Assembly (NCBI GenBank): GCA_012960835.1
Contig: DUAL01000030.1
Span: 11,270-44,950, forward strand
Origin: Flavobacteriales bacterium
GTDB taxonomy: Bacteria > Bacteroidota > Bacteroidia > Flavobacteriales > BACL11
Direction of reading: 5' to 3'
DNA: 33,681 nucleotides
Below the pieces are notes generated by a model. It was given only the letters and a program-made list of their open reading frames with translations. It made no database searches and was not told where the DNA came from. This document shows, piece by piece, positions 16,235 to 25,113 of the stretch. Each line of letters begins with the position of its first letter. Position 1 is the first letter of the stretch. The position numbers and the translations under genes are program-made.

Positions 16235-19200
16235 TTAATGCTTTTTCTCCATTTCTTTTACAAAACGATCAACTGATTGCTGAGGTGCTATCTGATAACG
16301 AAATGCTGGAATACCTCCTTTATGAGGCGCTTTTCGTTTTCCTTCTTTTATTTCTTGAATGGCTTCATTAAATTCTAAATTGGATGATCGTGCTCGCATC
16401 ACTCCAGATTTATAATTAAAGTAATAGCTTTCGTAAGATTCTGTTACTAAATAGATAGTAAGAATATCATTATTTCTGCCTTTTTTAATTTTGATGTAAC
16501 TATCCTTTAGAAAGCTATTTAATTGATAGTCAACCATACTTCCTAATCCAATACTTCCAATAGAATAATACGCTTTTTCCTTTCCGTCCCATCTCAGCTC
16601 TAAGTCGGTAAAGCTCATGGTATGATTTAGGGCATCAGGGAATTCAACAAATTCTGCTCTAGTTTCCAACTCCAAGAGCAACATCTCTGCCTCTTCCTTT
16701 CCAACAATTCTTCCTAAAGTTTTTCCGTAAAATTCACTTTCAAATTCATAATTCTCAATTCCTGGTGACAGAAATATATCTTCTGCCATCACCTTTAAAG
16801 CTTTCTCAGAAAAGAAAAAATCTAATAGTAAAAACAGACGCATCTGCTCTTTATCCGCTAAAATATTATGTTCTACAAAACCTGCTGTTTCTACCTTAAT
16901 TCTTCCTAAAAAAATACCTAAATCCATAAGTCCATCTCCCTTTGTTTTGCACTGCTTATCGTAAAGGCGAAAAATATTAGAAAGCGTATCGTATCCGCTA
17001 ACTACAAATGCTGATTCATTTTTGTCATAATACAGAAAATAAGAAGCAGAAAGTAAATCAATATCCATACTTCTATTTTTACGATTTAAAAATGTAGAAT
17101 AGACATTGGAGGAATCTGCCCCCATTATTAGCCCAGTGGTTAATCGCTCATCATCATCATTTACAACTACTGAATCCAATTCAAGCGTGATATTATCTGG
17201 GGCAATTTCTGAAGTGAATCGCACCCACTCAATTGGAATAAAAGAGCACTGATGATCCATCTTGAAATAACCATCAAAAGTCAAGTATTTATCATCTGCT
17301 GATAAATTCACTACTCCTTTAAAACTAAATTTAGCACCTAACTTAAATGGCTTCTCCCCTTCAACCGAACCACTTGCAATCGTCATTTTATCGTCATTAA
17401 CACTAATTTTTTGGAACAAAATAGTTTGCTCTTTATTTAGTTCGTCCTTGTAGGTGTAATCGCCAGAACCAGTATAATTGTTTTTACCCTTGATATTGAT
17501 ACTCGCCTTTTTGAAGGTATGGTATTCTGTTAGGTTATTGGTTAAAACTGTCGCATTCTCAAGAATTCGGATAAATGCTTTTTTCTCAACGATAACTTTA
17601 CCAGAATCAGGGAAAATAGTGGCATCTGCCACCTCAATTTTATCCACTCCTCTAGCATGAATCACATAATCTTTTAAGCTATAATTTGCTGTTTTTGCAA
17701 TAAAACTGAGGGAATCCTGTAATGGATGAGAAGATACAAATTCAGTTCCTAAGGAAGATTTGCTTGTTTCGCCCAACTCCAATAGTTGCTCTTTCATATA
17801 CCATTTCAGTTTATCGATATAACAGATGTATTGATTTTCCGGAAGTCGAACATAGGATTCTGATCCATTGGAATAGAACATCCCTATTTTCTCTTCTAAG
17901 TCGATATGAGTTCTTAAATTTTTAGACTCAAATGCAATGCCTTCCAAATCATCCGCATGCACTACTAAATCAGCAGTGTCGGCATTAAAAAATACGGTAT
18001 TATACATAAAGAAATTAGAAGTTACTTCTGCTTTATCTAATTTCATAATTCCATTTCCAGTCAATCCGGTTGGGCGTAATTCTATATCGCCATCCAATGT
18101 TACTTGTCCGTTATAAAAACTAAATTCACTTTGTTTTTTGTAAATATTCATTACATCATAATAGGGCTGATAATGTACATAAGTAGTGGTATTATTTGCT
18201 TCTGGAAATTCAATCCCCTCTCTTACAGCTAATAAGTTAAATTGCTGAGTGTGTAAGTTCGTGGAATCAGGGAAAAACAGAATATTATCAGCAATAGAAA
18301 CTGAGGTAAGATACTCCATTTTTCCACTTCCTTTTATTCCTTTATTACTTAACTGAATCTCATTAAAATATTTTCCTTTCCCACCATAAATTGGAAACCC
18401 ATCTTTAGGAGTGTTTCTTTTAAAGCCGAGTGAATAATCCTTTTGTAAGCGCAAAGTATCATCAAAAACAGGGAATATTCCTGCCGATTTAAAAGTTCCT
18501 GCAAACCTTAATCCTTTTCCTGTAAAGTTTTCTAAACTATCAATCTCAAAGGGAAGCAAATGAAAGGAAACCCTATCCCTGTCATACACCCCATTGTAAA
18601 TACTTTTTCTATCGTAAAAAACATAAGAATCTTCATAGCTTCTAAAAATAGGATAGCCCGGAAAACTATCTTTTCTCAATCCCGATTTATTAGTAGGATG
18701 ATCAATTTGCAAATCGCCAGTAACCGCCTCAATTACCGTCTTAATTTTTGTAAGGATTTCATCTCCATACATATCTCTTCTAATTGGTTCTAGTGGAACA
18801 GAAAGCTGCACAGAATCAATTTTGTTTAAATCTACCCAAAAGCTATCGTAATGAAAATAGAAGTCTTTTCCGAAAAGATTGAACCTACCATTTCCAGCAG
18901 AAATTTGCCCAGAGAAAATAAAATCTCTGTTTTTCTTTATTACTATTCTACCATCTGTTGGATACATATAAACTCTTTGGGAATCGGAAAGCGTAATTTC
19001 AGGAACCCCTAAAATATTCAAATCTTTGGTTTTGATATTCAGGGCAGAATTAATTTGCATTTTCATTGCCCCAGAAGTGCTTTGAACTTGCGATTTGAAA
19101 CTAATCACATCATAATCCCCTTTCCCTGACTTTGCTTTTAAGTAGTTGTGAAGTTTTCCTAGTACTTTTATTCTCTGCTCACCATAGTCATAATACACAA

Positions 19201-20686
19201 ATCCTTTATTGGAAAGATTAGTAAGATAATGTTGAATTTGAGAAAGTGTATAGCCAGCATATCTAGCAAAATCTTCCACAAAAAACAACTCTTCCCCTTT
19301 ATCTTTCATGTAATTTCTTATTAAAATTAAAGGATGAATTTTATCCATTCCGTGAAGTTGCTGATATTTTGCTTCCAAATAATTATTTGTAGATTCAAAA
19401 TTTGCATCTGAAATAGATGAGCCAGGCAAAGAGCCAAAGAATATCATGTCTTTATCAATACTCCATTCCAAAAGTTCACAATCCATTGTTATCTGATGGT
19501 AGGTATTAATAAGCGGACTTTCTGAAACGCCATTTCGTTTTCTGTAAAGCTCTAATTTTCTTTTGGAATCGGAATACTTGAATTGCAATGCAGAATGGTA
19601 AATAGAATCGGTATCAAAAAAAACTTTTACAGCAGCCAATTGGGAAGAAATTCTATCGTTTCCAATACTAAAACGATTGGCATTTGCAATAATAATGGGC
19701 TTTCCATTTCTTTTTAATATGATACGTGCCTCAGCATAATCGCCACCATCCGCAATAAACTCCTTCCCTTTAAGAATGTAGCCACCTTTATAATCTACAT
19801 CAGGGAAAATTTCGCTAAGCAGCACATTTTTATCCTTAGATTTAAAGTAAGGATATGCCTTTTTTTTATCGTAACCACCAACATCTATTTTATGTTGTAG
19901 CGTTCCAATTATCGGTCTTTTAAAGAGATACTTATTATAAAACAAAACAGAATCTGCATGTATCTGGTCTTTTTTAAGGTCGATTTTAAAGTGAGCTAAT
20001 TGTGCATAAACTGAATCTGTATGCAAACCCACCTTTTGCCAATCAATCATACCTCCTTTTCCTTCCCATTTGTAATTTATTGGCCAATACTTTCCTTTTG
20101 TATTATACACATAAATGGTGCTTCCTTTTGCTGAACAACTTAGAGTAAATTCTTTGTAAAAGGATAAAAATGGATGTCCTAATTCTACTTCAAAAGTATA
20201 ATCGGTAGATGGGCAATACCAACTTACAGCCCTAGAATTTCTTAGCATTCCAGAGGATAGAAAATCATCCGTAAATATAAAATACAGCATCAATCTTTTG
20301 GTAGTAGATTCTTCTAGCAGAATATCTACTATATTTAACCAATCATTGAATTTTGGGATTGCAGTTGGCTGATAAGCAAACTGATTGATGGCTTTTAGGA
20401 AATTGGTAAAATGAGGATTTGCCCTTAGCCGTTTTTCAAGCATTGTATTTGCAATTGCAATTATTTTCTTTGTGCTTTTTGTATCAAACTTTTCGGATTG
20501 AATATTTTCCTCAAACTGAGAAAAAACCCTTGATAAATCTTTGTTTTTTTTGGCGGAAATAAATACATCCATTTCCTCTAAAAAACCAGAAGTTTCCTCT
20601 GAAAATTTAGTAAGTTTCTTCTTATCTTGACTAAAACTGCTATTAAAGCAAAGTAAAAAACTTAAAAAAAGTAATAATTTTCTCAT
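16235..20686 (-). CDS. Giant exported protein of unknown function (1,483 residues)
   Basis: I do not recognise a named family. The track begins at 20794, but the ATG at 20686 starts a clean signal peptide (MRKLLLFLSFLLCFNSSFSQ) and is the better start. The first 150 residues are helical (FSEETSGFLEEMDVF...). Then come long stretches of short beta-strand repeats with recurring patterns such as KGIKGSGKMEYLTSVSIADN and TGLTGNGIMKLDKAEVTSN, which suggest a beta-helix, beta-taco or jelly-roll scaffold. Around residues 449-516 is a helix-rich insert that reads like a winged helix. There is no T9SS tail, lipobox or C-terminal membrane anchor. It sits between tpiA and plsY in one operon. An envelope role, perhaps in lipid or outer-membrane biogenesis, is only a guess from the export signal, fold style and plsY. 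Confidence 0.85.
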   Translation of the reverse strand: MRKLLLFLSFLLCFNSSFSQDKKKLTKFSEETSGFLEEMDVFISAKKNKDLSRVFSQFEENIQSEKFDTKSTKKIIAIANTMLEKRLRANPHFTNFLKAINQFAYQPTAIPKFNDWLNIVDILLEESTTKRLMLYFIFTDDFLSSGMLRNSRAVSWYCPSTDYTFEVELGHPFLSFYKEFTLSCSAKGSTIYVYNTKGKYWPINYKWEGKGGMIDWQKVGLHTDSVYAQLAHFKIDLKKDQIHADSVLFYNKYLFKRPIIGTLQHKIDVGGYDKKKAYPYFKSKDKNVLLSEIFPDVDYKGGYILKGKEFIADGGDYAEARIILKRNGKPIIIANANRFSIGNDRISSQLAAVKVFFDTDSIYHSALQFKYSDSKRKLELYRKRNGVSESPLINTYHQITMDCELLEWSIDKDMIFFGSLPGSSISDANFESTNNYLEAKYQQLHGMDKIHPLILIRNYMKDKGEELFFVEDFARYAGYTLSQIQHYLTNLSNKGFVYYDYGEQRIKVLGKLHNYLKAKSGKGDYDVISFKSQVQSTSGAMKMQINSALNIKTKDLNILGVPEITLSDSQRVYMYPTDGRIVIKKNRDFIFSGQISAGNGRFNLFGKDFYFHYDSFWVDLNKIDSVQLSVPLEPIRRDMYGDEILTKIKTVIEAVTGDLQIDHPTNKSGLRKDSFPGYPIFRSYEDSYVFYDRKSIYNGVYDRDRVSFHLLPFEIDSLENFTGKGLRFAGTFKSAGIFPVFDDTLRLQKDYSLGFKRNTPKDGFPIYGGKGKYFNEIQLSNKGIKGSGKMEYLTSVSIADNILFFPDSTNLHTQQFNLLAVREGIEFPEANNTTTYVHYQPYYDVMNIYKKQSEFSFYNGQVTLDGDIELRPTGLTGNGIMKLDKAEVTSNFFMYNTVFFNADTADLVVHADDLEGIAFESKNLRTHIDLEEKIGMFYSNGSESYVRLPENQYICYIDKLKWYMKEQLLELGETSKSSLGTEFVSSHPLQDSLSFIAKTANYSLKDYVIHARGVDKIEVADATIFPDSGKVIVEKKAFIRILENATVLTNNLTEYHTFKKASINIKGKNNYTGSGDYTYKDELNKEQTILFQKISVNDDKMTIASGSVEGEKPFKLGAKFSFKGVVNLSADDKYLTFDGYFKMDHQCSFIPIEWVRFTSEIAPDNITLELDSVVVNDDDERLTTGLIMGADSSNVYSTFLNRKNRSMDIDLLSASYFLYYDKNESAFVVSGYDTLSNIFRLYDKQCKTKGDGLMDLGIFLGRIKVETAGFVEHNILADKEQMRLFLLLDFFFSEKALKVMAEDIFLSPGIENYEFESEFYGKTLGRIVGKEEAEMLLLELETRAEFVEFPDALNHTMSFTDLELRWDGKEKAYYSIGSIGLGSMVDYQLNSFLKDSYIKIKKGRNNDILTIYLVTESYESYYFNYKSGVMRARSSNLEFNEAIQEIKEGKRKAPHKGGIPAFRYQIAPQQSVDRFVKEMEKKH

Positions 20687-20756
20687 TTTTGTAAGTGGAA
20701 TAATATCACTAAAAGGATTTTTTCTGATAGAGAAATATCCACTTGAATATAATTCA

Positions 20757-21512
20757 TTAAAATGAATGTATGATTGCCAAAAAATCATCTGCATTTAATG
20801 ATGCACCACCAATTAAACCGCCATCAATATCTTTTTGCGTGAAAAGGTCTTTTGCATTATTTGGATTGCAACTTCCCCCATACAAAATAGAGGTGTTTTC
20901 AGCAATTTCATTCCCAAACTTTTCGCTAATAATAGTCCGAATAAATCCGTGCATTTCTTGTGCTTGTTCGCTTGTTGCAGTTATACCTGTTCCGATTGCC
21001 CAAATTGGTTCATAAGCAATCACAATATTATTAAAATCAGCAACTGATAAATGGAACAAGCTCTCATTTATTTGTTGTTTTACCCAATCAAAATGAGTGC
21101 TTTCTTCTCTTTGATTTAACCTTTCCCCACAGCAAAAAATCACTTTCAAATTATTAGCAAGCGCCATATTTATTTTTTGTACTAAATCAGCATTTGTTTC
21201 TTTAAAAAATTCTCTTCTTTCAGAATGACCGATTATCACATAATCGCCATTGGAAGACTCTATCATTTCAGATGAAATTTCCCCAGTAAAAGCACCTTTT
21301 CCCTCTTTACTACAATTTTGTGCAGAAACTTTTACCCTTTCAAAATCACTACATAATTTTGCTATTTTATACAAATACAAAAAAGAGGGGGCAAACACAA
21401 CCTCTGTATTTTTGTCTTCTGGAAGTTTGCTTAAAACTGCTGAAACTAATTCCAAACTTTCCTCTCTTTTAAGGTTCATTTTCCAATTTCCTACGACAAT
21501 ATTTTTTCTCAT
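20757..21512 (-). CDS. tpiA: Triosephosphate isomerase
   Basis: TpiA interconverts dihydroxyacetone phosphate and glyceraldehyde-3-phosphate in glycolysis and gluconeogenesis. This 251-residue TIM barrel has all catalytic residues: NWKMN (K11), IGHSERR (H96) and AYEPIWAIGTG (E168, followed by the flexible loop). The phosphate-binding LYGGSCNPNNA and GLIGGASL are near the end. The start is 1 nt after the stop of the ABC permease gene, consistent with one operon. Its product links chemically to glycerol-3-phosphate, the substrate of plsY two genes downstream. Confidence 0.98.
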   Translation of the reverse strand: MRKNIVVGNWKMNLKREESLELVSAVLSKLPEDKNTEVVFAPSFLYLYKIAKLCSDFERVKVSAQNCSKEGKGAFTGEISSEMIESSNGDYVIIGHSERREFFKETNADLVQKINMALANNLKVIFCCGERLNQREESTHFDWVKQQINESLFHLSVADFNNIVIAYEPIWAIGTGITATSEQAQEMHGFIRTIISEKFGNEIAENTSILYGGSCNPNNAKDLFTQKDIDGGLIGGASLNADDFLAIIHSF

Positions 21513-21513
21513 T

Positions 21514-22590
21514 TTATGTTATTCTTATTCTAGGATCTAATATTCCGTAAATAATATCAACCGCTATATTAACGACAACAAATATAGTAGCAATAAATAA
21601 AACAGCCCCCATTACAACTGGCAAATCCAAATTATTAAGCGCATCTACTATTTCTTTTCCAATTCCGTTCCATGCAAAAATATATTCTACAAATACTGCA
21701 CCAGCAAGCATTGACGCAAACCAACCCGAAACTGCCGTTACCACAGGATTAAGAGCATTGCGTAATCCATGTTTGAAAAGCACTACAAATTTACTCAAAC
21801 CCTTTGCAATTGCTGTTCGCATATAATCCATTTTCAAAACTTCTAAAAGGGAATTTCTGGTGAGTTGCACAATTACAGAAAGAGGCCTAATACCCAAAGT
21901 AATGGCAGGCAAAATCAAGTTTTTCAAATTGATAAACTCCCCTCTTCCGTAATCATCAACCTCATGCAAACTGCCCGTCATAGAAAGGCCCGTAATATCG
22001 GCAAGCAAAAAGCCAAAAAACCAAGCAAAAAGAATTGCCGAGAAAAAAGAAGGAACAGACATTCCTAAAACAGATAGGAATAAAGTCAATTTATCAATCC
22101 AAGAATTTTTATAAATTGCTGCCAAAACCCCTAATAAAATACCAATCAGTAGTGCAATACTAATAGAAGCCAAAGCCAAAACAAAGGTGTTTGGAAATGT
22201 ATCAGCAATTATGGAAGATACGGATTTCCCCCTTTTTACAAATGATTCTCTTAAATAAGGATACTTAACAACAATTGCTAATTTTTTAGTTTCAAAAATA
22301 GTGGTATAATTGTATTTTCCAGATTCTATAAAATGAAAAGCATCTTTGTTTTTGCTATGAAAGGAAAGTGGCGATAAATCATTGAGATACAAAAAGTATT
22401 GCGCACTAATGGATTTATCAAATCCGTATTTTTGCTTTAGCGCCATAAGTTGCTCAGAGTCCTCTCTTTGGTCAAGCATCATTCGGGCAGGGTCGCCAGG
22501 TAAAACATTAAACAAAAAGAAAACCAAAGTAAGGACACCCCAAAGCACCAAAATGCTATAAGTAATTTTCTTTATTATGAATTTAATCAC
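21514..22590 (-). CDS. ABC transporter permease, dipeptide/oligopeptide (DppB/OppB) type
   Basis: This 358-residue inner-membrane permease subunit has an N-terminal helix with the DppB-like opening (ITYSILVLWGVLTLVFFLFN, then LPGDPARMML). A periplasmic region of about 90 residues follows, then five further helices with the EAA-loop sequence FKHGLRNALNPVVTAVSG. It ends with the family's YGILDPRIR. The start codon is GTG, 3 nt after the preceding gene. No partner permease, ATPase or binding protein is encoded in the window, so the rest of the transporter must be elsewhere. The substrate is unknown; peptides or nickel are the family options. Confidence 0.93.
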   Translation of the reverse strand: MIKFIIKKITYSILVLWGVLTLVFFLFNVLPGDPARMMLDQREDSEQLMALKQKYGFDKSISAQYFLYLNDLSPLSFHSKNKDAFHFIESGKYNYTTIFETKKLAIVVKYPYLRESFVKRGKSVSSIIADTFPNTFVLALASISIALLIGILLGVLAAIYKNSWIDKLTLFLSVLGMSVPSFFSAILFAWFFGFLLADITGLSMTGSLHEVDDYGRGEFINLKNLILPAITLGIRPLSVIVQLTRNSLLEVLKMDYMRTAIAKGLSKFVVLFKHGLRNALNPVVTAVSGWFASMLAGAVFVEYIFAWNGIGKEIVDALNNLDLPVVMGAVLFIATIFVVVNIAVDIIYGILDPRIRIT

Positions 22591-22593
22591 AAT

Positions 22594-23694
22594 TTAGTTT
22601 GTGAGTTTTTCTATGGAAGGAAAATCATTAAAATGCCATTTCCCTATAATTGTACCTTCTTCTATTTTTACCAGCCCAGGATTGGAACGAACGATTGTTT
22701 TTAGGGTTGTTTCATCCGTAAAATGATAAGGAAACATAATGTTGTTTTCATGGCGAAATACATCAATCAGCTCATCAGATGAAGCAGAAAGTGCTACAAA
22801 AGTAATCCCCTTTTTTTCGCAAGCCAAATACAAATCAGTTAGTTTTTTGCTTGCTTCTGCATTTGTTTTTCCAATGTTATAGGCAATGACTAAATACGCC
22901 TTTTTTGCAGACAAAATAGAGTCGGTAATATCCACCTCATCTTTTGAGATGGAAAAATCATGAATGGGCGGCTCATATCCTTTTTCAATGAGTTTTGTTT
23001 TTCTATCCACATATTTTGCCCCCTCTATTTTCCATGGTTCTTGCTCGGTGGTAAATTGCTGAGTTTCTCCATCAAGTTCATAGTACCAAATATCTTCAAA
23101 AACATCTTGCTTTGCATCTTTTGGAATTAGCATTCCCTCTGGAATATTTTCACCAATTGCATAGGGTCTAAAATCTTTGGTAGGTAAATGGGAATAGGTA
23201 TGCCAAACGAAATAACAACTTAACAGAAGGATTAATAAATTAATTTTGTTTTCCGCTTTTTTGGTAAATAATGACTGTATTTTATTCTGGCTTTTAAATA
23301 GGAGAAGAATGAAAAATAGCAAAACCATATCTTTTGTGAAAGATTGCCATGGCGTGAGTTTTAAGGCGTCCCCAAAACATCCACAATCTGTTACTTTGTT
23401 AAAATAGGCAGAAAAGAAAGTAAGAAAAGTGAAAAATACTATCATCAAAAGCAAACTCCAAGAAATTAATTTTATTCGACTGCCAAGAAGCAGCATTACA
23501 CCAAGCAATATTTCAAAAATACAAATACTTACAGCCGTTAAAAGTGCAAAAGGAACAAACCACTCCATTCCAAAAACTTCAAAATACTCTGCTAATTTGT
23601 AAGAAAATCCTATTGTATCATTAGCTTTTATCAGCCCAGAAATAATGAATAAAACACCAACTAAAAATCTTGAAATGATAAGTAAAATCCTCAT
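22594..23694 (-). CDS. BT_3928-like membrane protein: DoxX/MauE domain plus thioredoxin-like domain
   Basis: This 366-residue inner-membrane protein is of the kind named BT_3928 family in this phylum. The N-terminal half has four to five helices of the DoxX/MauE type, with the characteristic VTDCGCFGDALKLTPWQSF loop (residues about 80-98). The C-terminal half resembles a thioredoxin/peroxiredoxin fold (KKAYLVIAYNIGKT, GITFVALSASSD, HFTDETTLKTIVRSNPGLVKI) but has no CxxC. It may participate in envelope redox chemistry, as MauE-like proteins do; the exact role is unknown. It is tightly packed between DUF1599 and the ABC permease. Confidence 0.8.
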   Translation of the reverse strand: MRILLIISRFLVGVLFIISGLIKANDTIGFSYKLAEYFEVFGMEWFVPFALLTAVSICIFEILLGVMLLLGSRIKLISWSLLLMIVFFTFLTFFSAYFNKVTDCGCFGDALKLTPWQSFTKDMVLLFFILLLFKSQNKIQSLFTKKAENKINLLILLLSCYFVWHTYSHLPTKDFRPYAIGENIPEGMLIPKDAKQDVFEDIWYYELDGETQQFTTEQEPWKIEGAKYVDRKTKLIEKGYEPPIHDFSISKDEVDITDSILSAKKAYLVIAYNIGKTNAEASKKLTDLYLACEKKGITFVALSASSDELIDVFRHENNIMFPYHFTDETTLKTIVRSNPGLVKIEEGTIIGKWHFNDFPSIEKLTN

Positions 23695-23695
23695 C

Positions 23696-24232
23696 TTATT
23701 TTGTTTTAATTAAAGCAAAAACAGCATAATTTATCATATCCAAATAATTAGCATCAATCCCTTCCGAAATCAGTGTTTCCCCTTCATTATTTTCAATCTG
23801 TTTTACGCGTAATAATTTTTGTAAAATAAGGTCGGTAAGTGAACTTATCCGCATATCTTTCCATGCCTCATCATAATCATGGTTTTTATCAGACATTAAT
23901 CGTTTTGCTTGATTGGCATATTGACTAAAAAGTCCCATGGCATTGGAAAAAGACAATTCTTCTGCATGCTCTGCCACCCCTAGTTCTAATTGTATCAGTC
24001 CAATAATGGAATAATTGATTATCCCAACATATTCATTACTTATATCTTCATTTATCTTTTGTGTGCCCTTTTGGTCAATGCTTCTTATTCTTTGGGCTTT
24101 GATGAAAATTTGGTCTGTAAGTGAGCTAATTCTCAGAATTCGCCATGCTGTTCCATAATCTTTTAGTTTTTTAGCAAAAATGTCCTCACATTTTTTTATT
24201 ATTGACTCGTATTCAGTAATTGTCTGTTTCAT
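23696..24232 (-). CDS. DUF1599 protein with internal duplication
   Basis: This 178-residue cytosolic protein has two similar halves. KDYGTAWRILRISSLTDQIF (about residues 22-41) is matched by HDYDEAWKDMRISSLTDLIL (about 119-138). Each is followed by a basic stretch and a NYxxxxNYxxxxLI-type helix (EYVGIINYSIIGLI and NYLDMINYAVFALI). The family is DUF1599, which as far as I recall has been linked to nucleotide-modification contexts. Its cellular role here is unknown. It is the first gene of the tpiA operon, with a TATTTTTG box upstream. Confidence 0.85.
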   Translation of the reverse strand: MKQTITEYESIIKKCEDIFAKKLKDYGTAWRILRISSLTDQIFIKAQRIRSIDQKGTQKINEDISNEYVGIINYSIIGLIQLELGVAEHAEELSFSNAMGLFSQYANQAKRLMSDKNHDYDEAWKDMRISSLTDLILQKLLRVKQIENNEGETLISEGIDANYLDMINYAVFALIKTK

Positions 24233-24256
24233 GAATTTTTTATTGTTCTTTTAAGC

Positions 24257-24264
24257 CAAAAATA
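24257..24264 (-). promoter_or_regulatory. -7 box for the DUF1599-to-clpS operon
   Basis: The minus strand reads TATTTTTG in the 44-nt divergent gap to folP. The predicted start near 24252 gives a leader of about 20 nt. It is the only full-match box I found upstream of this seven-gene run. Confidence 0.5.
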
Positions 24265-24276
24265 CATTTTTTCCAA

Positions 24277-25113
24277 ATGAAAGCTTTTAATATAAAAGGT
24301 AAAATGCTTGATTTATCAACACCAAAAGTAATGGGGATTCTTAATATTACTGACGATTCTTTTTTTGATGGCGGAAAATACATTAGTAAAAATAAAATAT
24401 TAGAAAGGTGCGATAAAATGCTTACGGAAGGTGCATCAATCATTGATATTGGCGCACAATCGTCAAGACCTGGTTCAAAAAGCATAAACTCTAATCTTGA
24501 AAAAGAACGCCTACTTACAGCTATCACAAATGTAAAACATCATTTCCCCGACATTATTATTTCGGTGGATACTTATAATGCATCTATTGCAAAAAGCTGC
24601 ATTAAAAATGGAGCTGATATTATTAATGATATTTCAGCAGGAGAAAAGGATAAAGAAATGTGGGCAGTAGTAGCAGAATTTGGCGTTACCTATATTATGA
24701 TGCATATGAAAGGTAAGCCAGAAAATATGCAAGAAAATCCACAATACGATAATGTAACTAACGATATTATGGTATTTTTTGAAAAAAAAATAAAGAACTT
24801 GAAAACGAAAGGAATTGAGCAAATTATCATTGACCCTGGTTTTGGTTTCGGAAAAACTATGGAGCATAATTATGAGATTTTAAATAATTTAGAAAGATTT
24901 CAAAAATTCGGCTTACCACTATTAGTTGGCGTATCACGAAAGTCTATGATTTACAATTTACTAGATACAACAGCTCAAAAAGCATTGAACGGCACAACAG
25001 CCATAAACATGATGGCATTACTAAACGGGGCAAATATTTTGAGAGTTCATGATGTAAAACAGGCCATTGAATGTATTAAAATTGTTAATTTCGCCAAAAG
25101 TTGTAAAAAATGA
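24277..25113 (+). CDS. folP: Dihydropteroate synthase
   Basis: FolP joins 4-aminobenzoate to the pterin diphosphate in folate synthesis and is the sulfonamide target. This 278-residue TIM barrel shows VMGILNITDDSFFDGGKY (loop 1), IDIGAQSSRPGS (loop 2), VDTYNASIA, NDISAG, IDPGFGFGKTMEHNYEIL and VGVSRKSMI. Loop 1 reads TDDSF where most homologues have TPDSF, a change in the pterin/sulfonamide loop region. The ATG overlaps no other gene. The cdaA start overlaps its stop by four bases. Confidence 0.96.
   Translation: MKAFNIKGKMLDLSTPKVMGILNITDDSFFDGGKYISKNKILERCDKMLTEGASIIDIGAQSSRPGSKSINSNLEKERLLTAITNVKHHFPDIIISVDTYNASIAKSCIKNGADIINDISAGEKDKEMWAVVAEFGVTYIMMHMKGKPENMQENPQYDNVTNDIMVFFEKKIKNLKTKGIEQIIIDPGFGFGKTMEHNYEILNNLERFQKFGLPLLVGVSRKSMIYNLLDTTAQKALNGTTAINMMALLNGANILRVHDVKQAIECIKIVNFAKSCKK

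Noticed and set aside
24263-24276. TACATTTT before folP as a fifth leaderless promoter
   Set aside because: It misses the final G of TAnnTTTG and has a 6-nt gap, so it does not meet the same standard as the other four.
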